Both the position numbers and the translations under genes were made by a program. Positions 50,641-62,105 of a DNA stretch of 64,000 nt are shown here, piece by piece (position 1 is the stretch's first letter; each line of letters opens with the position of its first letter). The DNA is from JASSUD01 sp031963005 (GTDB lineage Bacteria; Pseudomonadota; Gammaproteobacteria; Burkholderiales; Burkholderiaceae), in the NCBI GenBank assembly GCA_031963005.1, contig JASSUL010000001.1:186001-250000 (forward strand). The letters are read 5' to 3'. The notes beneath the pieces are model-generated. The model was not told the DNA's origin. It was given only the letters and a program-made list of their open reading frames with translations, and ran no database searches.

Positions 50641-51987
50641 CTATAAAGTTTCTAAACGCAACCGGATAACAGGAGCAATCACGCTGGGCAAGCCTTGCAT
50701 TTGCTCAACCGCCGCATTGAGATCTTCTTCTATAGTGCTATGCGTCAAAACGATCAGATCGGTTTCTTTCGCTAACTCATTGAGCGTTTGCGCTTCTTTT
50801 TGTAAAAGCGCATCGATAGAAATTCCGTGTTCAGCAAGAATGGAGGTAATTTCTGCGAGCACCCCTGCATGATCCATCACCCGTAAACGCAAGTAATAAC
50901 GCGTCACGACCTCATCGAGGGAGAGAATGGGCAAGTCCGATACGCTTTCTGGCTGAAAGGCTAAATGGGGTACGCGGTGCTCAGGGTCGGCCGTATGCAA
51001 GCGTGCAACATCGACCACATCAGCCACCACAGAAGAAGCCGTAGGCTCACCACCGGCTCCTTTCCCATAGTATAAAGTTTGCCCTACGGCATCGGCTTGC
51101 ACTAAAACCGCATTCATCGCACCATCGACATTCGCCAGTAGATGGCGTGCCGGAATCAATGTGGGGTGGACGCGCAACTCAATACCTTCGGCGGTACGTC
51201 GGGTAATCCCTAATAATTTGACGCAATAACCCAGCTCTTCAGCGTAACGGATATCGCGCGCAGTCAGGCCAGATATGCCTTCAATATGTGCACGATCAAA
51301 TTGCACCGGCACACCAAAAGCAATAGCGCTCATCAACGTTATTTTGTGCGCTGCATCGATACCTTCCACATCAAAGGTAGGGTCAGCCTCTGCATATCCC
51401 AGCCGCTGTGCTTGAGCAAGCGCCGTTGCAAAATCTACCCCCTGATCGCGCATCTGCGACAAAATAAAATTGGTCGTCCCATTAATGATCCCTGCAATCC
51501 ATTCGATATGGTTTCCAGCTAACCCTTCGCGCAACACTTTAATAATCGGGATGCCCCCAGCCACTGCGGCTTCAAATGCCACCATGCGCCCTGTTTCACG
51601 CGCTTTTGTAAAAATGGCGTCACCGTGTAGGGCTAAAAGCGCTTTATTCGCGGTAACAACATGCTTTCCTTGATCTAGCGCATGTAAAACATATTCTCGC
51701 GCAGGGTCGATTCCCCCAATGGCCTCAATGATAATGTCTATATCGGGGTCATTAATAATCGTGTAAGGATCTGCCGTAATCCGCACAGTCTGTGCATTAT
51801 CAGCGTCAGGGGTCGTATTGGAATGCAATAGCGCCTGCGCGCGATCCACATTGCGCACCGCCACGCCGGTGATTTCAATATATCTACCTACTCGACGCTG
51901 AATTTCTTTTCGATTACGTCGTAACACTTCAAATACGGCATGCCCTACTGTGCCCAAGCCTAGTAAACCGATTTTTATCGAATCCAT
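50641..51987 (-). CDS. hom: Homoserine dehydrogenase
   Basis: Hom reduces aspartate semialdehyde to homoserine, the branch to threonine and methionine. The 448-residue protein has an N-terminal Rossmann motif GLLGLGTVGHAVFEVL (residues 8-23), the catalytic region VTANKALLALHG and ISGLTARDIRYAEELGY, GAGGEPTASSVVADV, and a C-terminal ACT regulatory domain (RVMDHAGVLAEITSILAEHGISI) that mediates threonine feedback. It lies upstream of thrC in the same orientation. The usual upstream alaC-like aminotransferase is absent; tsaB is the next gene. Confidence 0.97.
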   Translation of the reverse strand: MDSIKIGLLGLGTVGHAVFEVLRRNRKEIQRRVGRYIEITGVAVRNVDRAQALLHSNTTPDADNAQTVRITADPYTIINDPDIDIIIEAIGGIDPAREYVLHALDQGKHVVTANKALLALHGDAIFTKARETGRMVAFEAAVAGGIPIIKVLREGLAGNHIEWIAGIINGTTNFILSQMRDQGVDFATALAQAQRLGYAEADPTFDVEGIDAAHKITLMSAIAFGVPVQFDRAHIEGISGLTARDIRYAEELGYCVKLLGITRRTAEGIELRVHPTLIPARHLLANVDGAMNAVLVQADAVGQTLYYGKGAGGEPTASSVVADVVDVARLHTADPEHRVPHLAFQPESVSDLPILSLDEVVTRYYLRLRVMDHAGVLAEITSILAEHGISIDALLQKEAQTLNELAKETDLIVLTHSTIEEDLNAAVEQMQGLPSVIAPVIRLRLETL

Positions 51988-52150
51988 GGGGAAAGTTTTC
52001 TGAAAGGGAAAAGGGAAGAATAATATTCAAAATTTCGTAGCACTGCTTATCCCTATCGGATAAACAGCGCTGCAAATAAGCATAGCCACCATGTTCTTGC
52101 AATGCATTGGCATCGTGTTGCTATCGTATTGGCAACGTATTCGCAATATT

Positions 52151-52951
52151 TCAGCCAGCACTTTTTACACTATGGTCGGACTTTTTTTGCACTACTTGGT
52201 TACGTACATAGAGCGGTAATGCTTTGTCAGCCGTTACATGCTGGCCTAAACGCCAGGATGTCCAGGCTAAGCTAGCGATATGCACGGCATGCGCATGGGC
52301 TTGTGCATTGATTTGTATATCCACTTTATCGGCTTGCGCATAGGCCTGCAGTCGCGTTCCAAATTCTTCTATAGCACGCCCTACTAGTGCAAAGGGGGTC
52401 GATGGTATAGGTACTTCTTCTGGTTTGCATAAGGCAGGTGGAGATATCACCTTCCAACCCTCTTCCTCTTGCTGCCATTCAAAGCATGCCCAATACACTT
52501 CGTCCATACGTGCATCGATCGTTGCTAATACACGCTGTATTGCAGGATCTTTTGCACGCGCTGCCTGTGCACAAGCCATTAGAGTACATACTGGAATCAC
52601 CGGGATATTCAATCCAAATGCCAAACCCTGCGCTACCGAAGTCGCTGTACGCAACCCTGTAAACGCACCAGGCCCTCTACCTACGGCGATTGCAATACAC
52701 GCTGATAGCGGCAATCCTGCTTCGTCTAAAACTTCCTGCACCGCAGGTAAAATGCGCGCACCAGACTGCGGCCCCACTACCTCATGTCGAAAAAAAATGG
52801 ATGCAGTAGAAAAAAAAGAAGATTCCTCTGCACTATTTTTGAGCGCCTGCTCGACATCTTGAGGATTGCCAGGCAGCACCGCTAACGCAACCGAGCAATA
52901 TTCACTCGACGTATCTAATGCCAATAATGCACAGGAAGGGGACGCCATCAT
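52151..52951 (-). CDS. tsaB: tRNA threonylcarbamoyladenosine biosynthesis protein TsaB
   Basis: TsaB is the non-catalytic partner of TsaD in t6A37 synthesis. Family segments: LLALDTSSEYCSVAL (residues 9-23), VVGPQSGARILPAVQEVL, and AVGRGPGAFTGLRTATSVAQGLAFG. At 266 residues it is longer than E. coli TsaB (231), with a Ser/Glu-rich insertion near residues 30-50 (QDVEQALKNSAEESSFFS) and a basic tail. Two ATGs begin the frame; either may be used. tsaD lies at 20022-21131; rimI, which often follows tsaB, is not here. Confidence 0.95.
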   Translation of the reverse strand: MMASPSCALLALDTSSEYCSVALAVLPGNPQDVEQALKNSAEESSFFSTASIFFRHEVVGPQSGARILPAVQEVLDEAGLPLSACIAIAVGRGPGAFTGLRTATSVAQGLAFGLNIPVIPVCTLMACAQAARAKDPAIQRVLATIDARMDEVYWACFEWQQEEEGWKVISPPALCKPEEVPIPSTPFALVGRAIEEFGTRLQAYAQADKVDIQINAQAHAHAVHIASLAWTSWRLGQHVTADKALPLYVRNQVVQKKSDHSVKSAG

Positions 52952-53592
52952 AAAGGGAACTAAAGAAAGCGAGAGATAAAATAGGCAAGCCCCCTACGCT
53001 TCCAGAAAAGGAATAGACGCAGAAGTGCCGAAATAGGAAAACCGAAGTGTACCTAGGACGCACACAGAATTGTCACAAACTCGCTTTTTAACATGCTTTT
53101 TACCATATAAGCACCTCCTCCCCCTCCCGCTCAAATACCCTTACTCTTCTTCGAATTCCCCGAATTCCCCGTTTAACAACCTATTTTTGAAATAAACCAA
53201 GCGCCCTAGTCAAAATGACGCTACAATCGCCCCTTCGATTTTAGCCATATGCTCTTTGAGTTTGGCGCAATCGATATGACGTGACTTTAGTCCAACTTAG
53301 TGCTGCTCCTCCTCCCGAAGTTCCCTCCAATGAGCCTTGTGCTCATCCAAGGCCTTGCTTCTTTTGGCACAGCTCTTCTCTGCGCTCACTTTTCATTCCT
53401 TGACTCTATGGTAGTCAAAGGGATGCTTTTTGCTCTGTCCTATACTTTGTTCGCAGGGCGCAGGCGATCCCCTTTCCCGACTATGCATGACACACGCTTG
53501 TGTGTGGCATTGTTGTGCGATATTCGATGACCGGGGGCTGAAGATGGACGCTCGCGCGTTTTTCTATTTGATTTTTCCCCGGGATTTAATGC
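52952..53592. other. Intergenic region between tsaB and the DEAD-box helicase
   Basis: No gene is seen. This 640-base divergent spacer is the likely site of the helicase promoter and 5' untranslated leader; long leaders are common for cold-induced DEAD-box genes. The short open frame at 53300-53530 was not called. Confidence 0.45.
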
Positions 53593-55464
<1,872 letters not shown>

Positions 55465-55500
55465 GACTGTATAGTGCGCTAAGAACCTTGTTCTTAGCAA

Positions 55501-55548
55501 AGATAAAAAAAGGGTGGGCAACTTTGGTTGCCCACCCTTTTTTTATCT
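55501..55548. terminator. Strong bidirectional terminator
   Basis: Exact arms (55501-55522 and 55527-55548) with core AGGGTGGGCAAC/GTTGCCCACCCT and T/A runs around a 4-nt loop. It serves the convergent helicase and autotransporter genes. Confidence 0.9.
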
Positions 55549-55550
55549 TT

Positions 55551-56801
55551 TTAAAACTCATACCCTATCTGGGCCCGTGCACCTACATCTGCAGTAGAGG
55601 TCCTCGACACAGCGACATTAAACTGCACCGCACCGCCTAAAGAACGATGAGTAAGGCCTAGTCCCACTGCGGATTCGCCTTTAAAACGCGCAGTTCCCAC
55701 AGCGATCGTCGTTTTGCCTGGCTGGGAAGGAGGCAAATTGGGCAAGGCCATTGCAGCAGCAATGCCGGCATAAGTAATACTGCGTTCGCGCTCTAGGTGT
55801 TCATTAAACCTTAAGGTTTGCTGATCTAGCATCGGCTTTTGCTCTGCAGTACTAAGCACCTTGGATGACGAGGGTAAGGCCCCTCCTCTCAATCGCATAG
55901 GGCGCACGGAAAGGGGGTGTGGCGCCTTTATTACCACTTGAGCCGGTTTGGATGGAGCGATATTGGCTGCATTTGCAGAAGGCGATTTCGATGCGGGTTT
56001 ACCAGAATCTGTACCCGCGCTTGCCAAGTGCACAGGTTGCGGAACTGTTTGATTTGCAGTAGGCGCAGCGGGTGATCCACCACCGCTGACTGCCCCTGAT
56101 TCCTCAATCACGGGCATCTGTAAATCCATTCCGCCAGTATGTTGGGACACTGCCTCAGCTTCTGATGCGATAGCGGAATGGGAGCTACTGGCCCGCGATA
56201 CCGCAGTGTCATTTTGCGGAGATGACTCAGCTTGCTGAGACAAAATCGCAGGAAATTGTATATGCAATAAGGCATCCGAACTATCAGAAGCCACCGATCG
56301 ACCACTGCTGGAGGAGGCTCTGCTAGGTATATCCGTATTCATACTATAGATGCTCGCAGAATCGCTTAGCATATAACTCTCTAAGGATTGCAGCTCTGGA
56401 CCGGATGACCCTGTATAGGAGGAGGTAGAGGCCCCCATCGACTCCCAATCGCTAGCGGATCCCTCATCAGAAGCAGAGGCACTCAACCAGTCCTCATCTC
56501 CACGCTGCCATGCAGCGATATCCGTCGGCGAGACTCTCAAAGCACCGCGCTGACCCCGACGCGTTTCTTCCTCCTCAAAACGCGCACGCCCCGAATGGGT
56601 GCCGCCCTCACTGGACGCTTCGACTGAGCTAGCAACTAGACCGGCTCCTGCCATCATACATCCAATGATCAACTGCGCTGCTTGGCGCGGAAGCGCCTTA
56701 ACCAATGAAAAAGAAGGCGATAAACCATAACGCTCACGCCACATAGCGACCCGATGGGTATTGTGCAACTGACGGGCTGTACTGAAAGGATGAAAAAACA
56801 T
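55551..56801 (-). CDS. Short trimeric autotransporter with YadA-like anchor and Ser-rich passenger
   Basis: Start taken at the ATG at 56801 with AGGAG 4 nt upstream, giving 416 residues (15 more if an upstream ATG is used). The N-terminus has an extended basic leader (WRERYGLSPSFSLVKALPRQ) before a hydrophobic segment LIIGCMMAGAGLVAS, like the extended signal peptides of autotransporters. The passenger (about residues 65-330) is Ser/Ala/Pro/Glu-rich and low-complexity, with no head or long stalk repeats. The last 75 residues match the YadA anchor: SITYAGIAAAMALPNL, GKTTIAVGTARFKGESAVGLGL and a final ARAQIGYEF ending in Phe. It probably displays a disordered passenger at the cell surface. The function of the passenger is unknown. 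Confidence 0.85.
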   Translation of the reverse strand: MFFHPFSTARQLHNTHRVAMWRERYGLSPSFSLVKALPRQAAQLIIGCMMAGAGLVASSVEASSEGGTHSGRARFEEEETRRGQRGALRVSPTDIAAWQRGDEDWLSASASDEGSASDWESMGASTSSYTGSSGPELQSLESYMLSDSASIYSMNTDIPSRASSSSGRSVASDSSDALLHIQFPAILSQQAESSPQNDTAVSRASSSHSAIASEAEAVSQHTGGMDLQMPVIEESGAVSGGGSPAAPTANQTVPQPVHLASAGTDSGKPASKSPSANAANIAPSKPAQVVIKAPHPLSVRPMRLRGGALPSSSKVLSTAEQKPMLDQQTLRFNEHLERERSITYAGIAAAMALPNLPPSQPGKTTIAVGTARFKGESAVGLGLTHRSLGGAVQFNVAVSRTSTADVGARAQIGYEF

Positions 56802-57271
56802 GGCTCTCCTACAGAAAGAAATGAGGGAAAGGAATGAAATACGCACTACCTGATGCGCAATATAAGTACTTATAGCAGACTTTTCTAAGCAAAAAACTTA
56901 TAAAAACGCGAAGTTATAAAAAATAAGTGCGAAATCCATCGGGCATTTACCCTATTTTTTTATTTATCCTCAATAGTGCCTTACATTACTCAGAATTGGA
57001 GCACTGCACACTTCCGTCCCAAGCGAAAGCATGCTGAACCTACTTTGTTTGAGACATGCTACCGCTTTCCTAAACTAGCTTGAATTGGCAGGCAGGGTTA
57101 TGGATTTTTCGCCGATATGCGATATGCGATAGAGATAAAAGAAGACGCGAGCTAGCTGCTAAATAGTTCTGTTTGATGTATTTTTTTTCGCAAACTTTTT
57201 TATTCTTTTTGAAAAGAAAATAAAATTAAAAACATTCACCAATATTAATATAATAATTATAGAGGGTTATT
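56802..57271. other. Divergent intergenic region
   Basis: No gene is seen. It is A+T-rich toward the 243-residue gene, whose ATG at 57272 is preceded by GAGGG. Confidence 0.45.
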
Positions 57272-58003
57272 ATGAAAGCATCAAATAATGCACAAACACA
57301 TAGAGAAACAAATATTACATCAGGATCGTATAATAGTACACCCACCTCAAAAAATAAAAACATTATTAGAAATACATCTGAATTACATAAAAATTTAAAT
57401 GAATCTGGAAAAACCATAAAAAAATGGAAATCTCAAAATAATTTCAATAAAAATATTTATTTATCACATCAACAACATGAAGAATATACATACCCATTTT
57501 TATCAAATGAATTGGTAGAGCTCGTCGAAAGTGAATTAAATAGCCTACAACGCAAAGAAGAACAGGAAAAGAAAAAAGAAGATAAATATCTAAAACTTAT
57601 AACAAATTTAAAAGCTGGAGAAATTACCGAAGAACAAAAGTCAGCTTTAAATTTCTGCAAGCGCATCAAACCTAAACGCACCAATACTAAGCAAAAAGAT
57701 ATTATCAAAAAAGCCAGAAGTGCACTTTATGAGCAAGAAACAACTATTAATAGAAAAGAATTCGAAGAAGGAAAAAGAGTCACTCCACCAAAAGCAAGAG
57801 AAACGTTCTTAGAAAATTTAAAAATACTTCAGACTTTAGAAGAAGGAGCGAAAGCCACGAAGGCACAGACAACAGCACTGAGTGCGTGCAATAAATATCT
57901 ATATTTTCATTTCTATGAGCGCACACCCGACGAACCACAAATTATTCGTACAGCGACGAATATTATAAATCACTTCAAATCAAAACAGAAAAATCAACTA
58001 TGA
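57272..58003 (+). CDS. Hypothetical A+T-rich protein with an internal repeat
   Basis: The protein has 243 residues with ribosome site GAGGG 6-7 nt before the ATG. The N-terminal 65 residues are Asn/Thr/Ser-rich and likely disordered. A highly charged helix follows (LNSLQRKEEQEKKKEDKYLK). Two similar blocks of about 50 residues can be aligned: LKLITNLKAGEITEEQKSAL with RIKPKRTNTKQKDIIKKARSAL, and LKILQTLEEGAKATKAQTTAL with ERTPDEPQIIRTATNII. No signal peptide or membrane segment is present, and no family is recognised. Base composition is far lower in G+C than the neighbouring zipA, which suggests acquisition. It resembles the other effector-like genes in style. Confidence 0.7.
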   Translation: MKASNNAQTHRETNITSGSYNSTPTSKNKNIIRNTSELHKNLNESGKTIKKWKSQNNFNKNIYLSHQQHEEYTYPFLSNELVELVESELNSLQRKEEQEKKKEDKYLKLITNLKAGEITEEQKSALNFCKRIKPKRTNTKQKDIIKKARSALYEQETTINRKEFEEGKRVTPPKARETFLENLKILQTLEEGAKATKAQTTALSACNKYLYFHFYERTPDEPQIIRTATNIINHFKSKQKNQL

Positions 58004-58064
58004 GCGCAGAGATATTACATCCCCACGCCCATTTCCAATCGAAACTCGCCACATGAATAGGCAT

Positions 58065-59681
58065 TTAGCCGTTGCTAAATAAACGACGCGTGGCGGGTGC
58101 CCCTGCGGGTAAACCGGCGGCATCTAACAGGGCATAGAGTTCCATGAGCTTCTTGTCAATCTCATCTAGCGTCGCCTCTGAAAGAGGTTGGCGTTGATCA
58201 TCGACGATACGTCCTCCAATACGTTTGGCAAGCGCGCGCGCGTACTCTCGCATCCTGTGAAAAGGCCCTTGCGCTTCATCTGCGGCGGGTACATCCAGTA
58301 GCAAGGTAATCATTGCGCTGCCACCATAGGTCAGATCATCGCGCAGAAAATTAATGCGTCCACAGTACAACATAAAAATGGGGTCATGGTGGGCACCGAA
58401 CTTCACAAAATGAGATCCATCTCTGGAGAGCACCAAGTCATCTTGCAAAGCCGTTTGTTGGACATACTGTGCAGACCATGGCGCACCATCCGATATCAGG
58501 CTGATACTCAGCTGCATATCACACTGTGATGCAAAAGCATCGAGTTGCCGAGCACGCTCTACGGTCTGCTGCATACTGGGCAGCGTTACCGTGGTATAGA
58601 GTGTTTTTGCCAAAAGGCGCACTCCAGAGGCAAATTCGGAGAATTCAATCTCATTCAACGCGCCTGAGCGATTTGCCAATTGCACTGCCATACGGATATA
58701 TTGGTAGTGATGCCCTAATTGCGGGCTACTCCACACCGCACCCTCATCGTCTTGTTCAATACGCTCTGCCGGTTCTCTTTCCGAAGCACCCCTTGGTATA
58801 GAAAGCGCTTTAGCCTCCAGTAAAACGGGTTTATTGCCCACACGACGTAAACGCTGCGCTAACGGTATCAACTTTTGTGCAGAAAGCGGATTCGGCAGCG
58901 CAAACTCAACCACCGCATCGATCCTCTCATCAATATGCAGGCTAGGCGTATTTTTCAAGGGTCGGCTGTTTAAGATATCGACGGCTTCCTCTAGCTCATT
59001 GTGTGTAGCGAACCGATCCATTGCTTCTTGTATCGTATCTATCTCGCTTTCCATGCCCATGTCATTACGGTTTGCCGCTCCAGGCATGGTATGGGCATCT
59101 TCCTGCCCATTAGCATGTGCCATAGTCGACCGCATAGGGATTTCAGAAGTTGAGGATATCGATTCCTCCTCCAAGCCAGCCTCACGGTCTGCGGAATGCC
59201 CTTGATGAGAAGCACCCATAAAATGGGGAGTAAAATGCGCTGCATCTGGCTTTTCACTGTGCGTTTTATGCTTGCCCTTTCCATTTGCCCACGGCCACCA
59301 CCATCGTTTTTTAGGCGATGCTTTAGTCGATGTATTAGAGGGATTCAAGGCATCATCCCGCTTTGCCTCTTGTATGGCCGACATCTCCTCTTCTTCTCCT
59401 AAAGAGGGTGCAGCCCTTAAAAATGGCTCGACACTCTCCTCCCAAGGATGCGCTTCCTCTCTGTCTGGCCATGCAGATTCTTGGGCTTTCGGCATTTCAG
59501 AGGGGCATTTGCGTCCCTTTTTGTTCTTTGATGCGCTCTTGTCTACGCTAGCTTCCCGTTTAGACGGGGAAGAACGCGGCAGCATCCTACGCACCTTAAA
59601 ACGCTGCCAAGTGTTATAGACAAGCACCCCCAGCAGGATCGCTAAGCCCAAACTCACTAAACCGAGCTGTAACTCGCTCAT
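58065..59681 (-). CDS. zipA: Cell division protein ZipA (FtsZ-binding)
   Basis: ZipA tethers FtsZ to the membrane in the divisome. The protein has 538 residues, with an N-terminal membrane anchor (residues 5-23, LQLGLVSLGLAILLGVLVY), a basic juxtamembrane segment, a long charged and Ser-rich linker, and the C-terminal ZipA domain (about residues 330-538) with FASGVRLLAKTLYTTVTLPS, LVLSRDGSHFVKFGAHHDPI and MITLLLDVPAADEAQGPFHRMRE. It is longer than E. coli ZipA (328) because of the linker. In Burkholderia it usually lies between smc and ligA; neither is adjacent here, and it is divergent from dapC, so the smc-zipA-ligA cluster is broken. Confidence 0.88.
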   Translation of the reverse strand: MSELQLGLVSLGLAILLGVLVYNTWQRFKVRRMLPRSSPSKREASVDKSASKNKKGRKCPSEMPKAQESAWPDREEAHPWEESVEPFLRAAPSLGEEEEMSAIQEAKRDDALNPSNTSTKASPKKRWWWPWANGKGKHKTHSEKPDAAHFTPHFMGASHQGHSADREAGLEEESISSTSEIPMRSTMAHANGQEDAHTMPGAANRNDMGMESEIDTIQEAMDRFATHNELEEAVDILNSRPLKNTPSLHIDERIDAVVEFALPNPLSAQKLIPLAQRLRRVGNKPVLLEAKALSIPRGASEREPAERIEQDDEGAVWSSPQLGHHYQYIRMAVQLANRSGALNEIEFSEFASGVRLLAKTLYTTVTLPSMQQTVERARQLDAFASQCDMQLSISLISDGAPWSAQYVQQTALQDDLVLSRDGSHFVKFGAHHDPIFMLYCGRINFLRDDLTYGGSAMITLLLDVPAADEAQGPFHRMREYARALAKRIGGRIVDDQRQPLSEATLDEIDKKLMELYALLDAAGLPAGAPATRRLFSNG

Positions 59682-59851
59682 GCTGTCTCCTTATTCATTT
59701 CTATGCAATGGACTGCTTATAGGTAAAACGCAACGATATACTATGACCAGCCAGTATATGGAGTATATGAGCCAATTTATACGCACATTGCTAAAAGAAA
59801 CTACTTGCAAGAATGCTCAGAATAACCCCTTTCTTTCCTAGGCCATTGACC

Positions 59852-61156
59852 GTGAATCCAACTCTCTCGCACCTTCAACCTTATCCCTTTGAAAAACTCC
59901 GAGCACTGCTTGATGGAGTGAGTGCAGGAGACTTTCCCGCTATTCGCCTCAGTGTAGGAGAACCCGAACATCCCACCCCCTCTTTTATCCATGAAGCGCT
60001 TATAGCAGCACGCAAGGGCTTAGCACACTATCCCACCAGCCTAGGCAGCCCAGCACTACGACAAGCCATCGCAGATTGGCTACAGACCCGTTACCCTGCT
60101 GTGCCGGCGCTCAATCCCGATACCGAAATCCTTCCTGTAGCAGGCACCCGGGAAGCGCTATTTTCTCTAGCGCAAGCGGTAGTCGACCGGAACAAATCCG
60201 GGACTTTAGTGCTCTGCCCTAACCCGGGATACCAAATTTATGAGGGAGCCGCTTTGCTGGCAGGCGCTACGCCTTATTATGTGAATAGTACGCAAATGCG
60301 CCCTACTTTGACTTCTGGCCTTTCCGCTACTGAAGGTGCTCTTGACGAGAATCTTCCCTCAGAAGTTTTTTATAGCGATTACGCTGCAATTCCAGACGAT
60401 ATTTGGGCCAAAACACAACTAGTCTATGTTTGTACTCCGAATAACCCAACGGGCGCTATGCTTTCATTGGAAGATTGGCGTCTACTTTTTGCGCAGTCCG
60501 ATCGATATGGCTTTGTCATCGCCAGCGATGAGTGCTATAGCGAGATTTATATGGATGAAGCGCATCCTCCACTGGGAGCTTTAGAGGCAGCACATCAACT
60601 GGGCCGTGGACGGGAACGCCTAGTGATATTCTCCAGCCTTTCAAAGCGCTCCAATGTCCCTGGATTGCGCTCTGGCTTTGTTGCCGGAGATGCCGCCATC
60701 CTACGCCCTTTTTTACAGTATCGTACCTATCACGGCACCGCTCTAAGCCCTGTTGTACAAGCGGTAAGCACCGCTGCATGGAAAGATGAAGCTCATGTAC
60801 GCGAGAATCGCGCACGCTATCGAGAAAAATTTGAGGCGGTTGCCCCGCTGCTTGCGCAGGTACTCGATGTCAAAGCGCCTTTGGCCAGTTTTTATTTATG
60901 GGCACGCATTCCTGAGCCGATTTGCACAGCGCTTTATGAAAAAGCAGAGACAAAATCTCACTCCTCGGATGCACTTTTTGCGCGGCATCTATTCGCTGAC
61001 TATAATGTCACGCTATTACCTGGCTCCTACTTATCCCGCGAAGTGCAAGGACATAATCCTGGTGAAGGGTATCTGCGTATTGCTTTAGTCCCTTCTTTAG
61101 CCGATTGCATAGAAAGTGCGCAACGCATCGTAGCGTTTTGTCAAAAGATGCGATAA
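59852..61156 (+). CDS. dapC: Succinyldiaminopimelate transaminase
   Basis: DapC transfers the amino group from glutamate to N-succinyl-2-amino-6-ketopimelate in lysine and peptidoglycan precursor synthesis. It is a class I PLP aminotransferase: HYPTSLGSPALRQAI, VAGTREALFSLAQ, CPNPGYQIYEGAA, YVCTPNNPTGAM, SDECYSEIY and the PLP lysine in SSLSKRSNVPGLRSGF. Start taken at the GTG at 59852 (MNPTLSHLQPYPFEKLRALL), which aligns with family starts and gives 434 residues; an ATG at 59813 is 13 codons upstream. It is followed by dapD 85 bp downstream in the same direction, the usual dapCD pair. Confidence 0.94.
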   Translation: MNPTLSHLQPYPFEKLRALLDGVSAGDFPAIRLSVGEPEHPTPSFIHEALIAARKGLAHYPTSLGSPALRQAIADWLQTRYPAVPALNPDTEILPVAGTREALFSLAQAVVDRNKSGTLVLCPNPGYQIYEGAALLAGATPYYVNSTQMRPTLTSGLSATEGALDENLPSEVFYSDYAAIPDDIWAKTQLVYVCTPNNPTGAMLSLEDWRLLFAQSDRYGFVIASDECYSEIYMDEAHPPLGALEAAHQLGRGRERLVIFSSLSKRSNVPGLRSGFVAGDAAILRPFLQYRTYHGTALSPVVQAVSTAAWKDEAHVRENRARYREKFEAVAPLLAQVLDVKAPLASFYLWARIPEPICTALYEKAETKSHSSDALFARHLFADYNVTLLPGSYLSREVQGHNPGEGYLRIALVPSLADCIESAQRIVAFCQKMR

Positions 61157-61241
61157 CACATTACCGCGTACCGGTATGCTTCGCGCTCAAAAAAACAGAT
61201 TTGCTTTTCACCTCTTCGCTTCTCCTTTTTATTGATCTTCT

Positions 61242-62105
61242 ATGTCTATTGCCTCTGCTTCTTCTTTGCAAACGTGTATTGAAACTGCCTGGGATCACCG
61301 GGACGCACTCTCCACAACAGACCCTATATTGACCTATTCCTTGAAGGAAATTCGCGAAGCCGTTTCCGAGGTCATCGACGGTCTGGATAAAGGTCATTTA
61401 CGCGTCGCAGAAAAAAATGGCACTGGCACTGCGGCACAGTGGGTCACCCATGCTTGGATCAAAAAGGCGGTTTTATTATCCTTTCGCTTACAAGACAATA
61501 TTTGCCAATCTGCAGGCGGTTATACCCAATTTTACGACAAAGTTCCTAGTAAATTTGCTCACTATAGCGAAGCCGATTTTGCACAAGGGGGATTTCGCGT
61601 CGTGCCTCCCGCTATAGCCCGCAAAGGGGCTTTTATTGGCAAAAATGTCGTATTGATGCCCTCTTACGTCAATATCGGTGCTTATATCGACACAGGTACG
61701 ATGGTAGATACTTGGGCGACTGTAGGCTCTTGCGCACAAATCGGCAAAAACGTGCATTTATCAGGAGGAGTCGGCATTGGAGGGGTACTCGAGCCATTGC
61801 AAGCAAACCCCGTCATCATCGAAGACAATTGCTTTATCGGCGCGCGTTCAGAAATTGTAGAAGGCGTCATCGTTGAGGAAAATTCGGTCATTTCTATGGG
61901 GGTATTCATCGGCCAAAGCACCAAAATTTATGACCGACAAACGGGTGAAGTGCACTATGGCCGCGTGCCGGCGGGATCGGTCGTAGTTCCTGGCAGTTTG
62001 CCTGGACAGGGTAACGCTTACCAACTCTATGCAGCGATCATCGTAAAAAAAGTCGACGCACAAACCCGCGCTAAAACGGCTTTGAATGAATTACTTCGAG
62101 ATTAA
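61242..62105 (+). CDS. dapD: 2,3,4,5-tetrahydropyridine-2,6-dicarboxylate N-succinyltransferase
   Basis: DapD succinylates tetrahydrodipicolinate, the step before DapC. The 287-residue protein has the N-terminal helical domain (LQTCIETAWDHRDAL) and the left-handed beta-helix hexapeptide domain (NIGAYIDTGTMVDTWATVGSCAQIGKNVHLSGG, a family hallmark split over residues 146-178), then GVFIGQSTKIYDR. It is slightly longer at the N-terminus than E. coli DapD (274). dapE, the usual next gene, is missing; its 3' end overlaps tadA on the opposite strand by 35 bp. Confidence 0.97.
   Translation: MSIASASSLQTCIETAWDHRDALSTTDPILTYSLKEIREAVSEVIDGLDKGHLRVAEKNGTGTAAQWVTHAWIKKAVLLSFRLQDNICQSAGGYTQFYDKVPSKFAHYSEADFAQGGFRVVPPAIARKGAFIGKNVVLMPSYVNIGAYIDTGTMVDTWATVGSCAQIGKNVHLSGGVGIGGVLEPLQANPVIIEDNCFIGARSEIVEGVIVEENSVISMGVFIGQSTKIYDRQTGEVHYGRVPAGSVVVPGSLPGQGNAYQLYAAIIVKKVDAQTRAKTALNELLRD

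Noticed and set aside
53300..53530. 76-codon plus frame upstream of the helicase (MLLLLPKFPPMSLVLIQGLA)
   Set aside because: The hydrophobic start could suggest a small membrane protein, but no ribosome site precedes it and the region is better read as the helicase leader.
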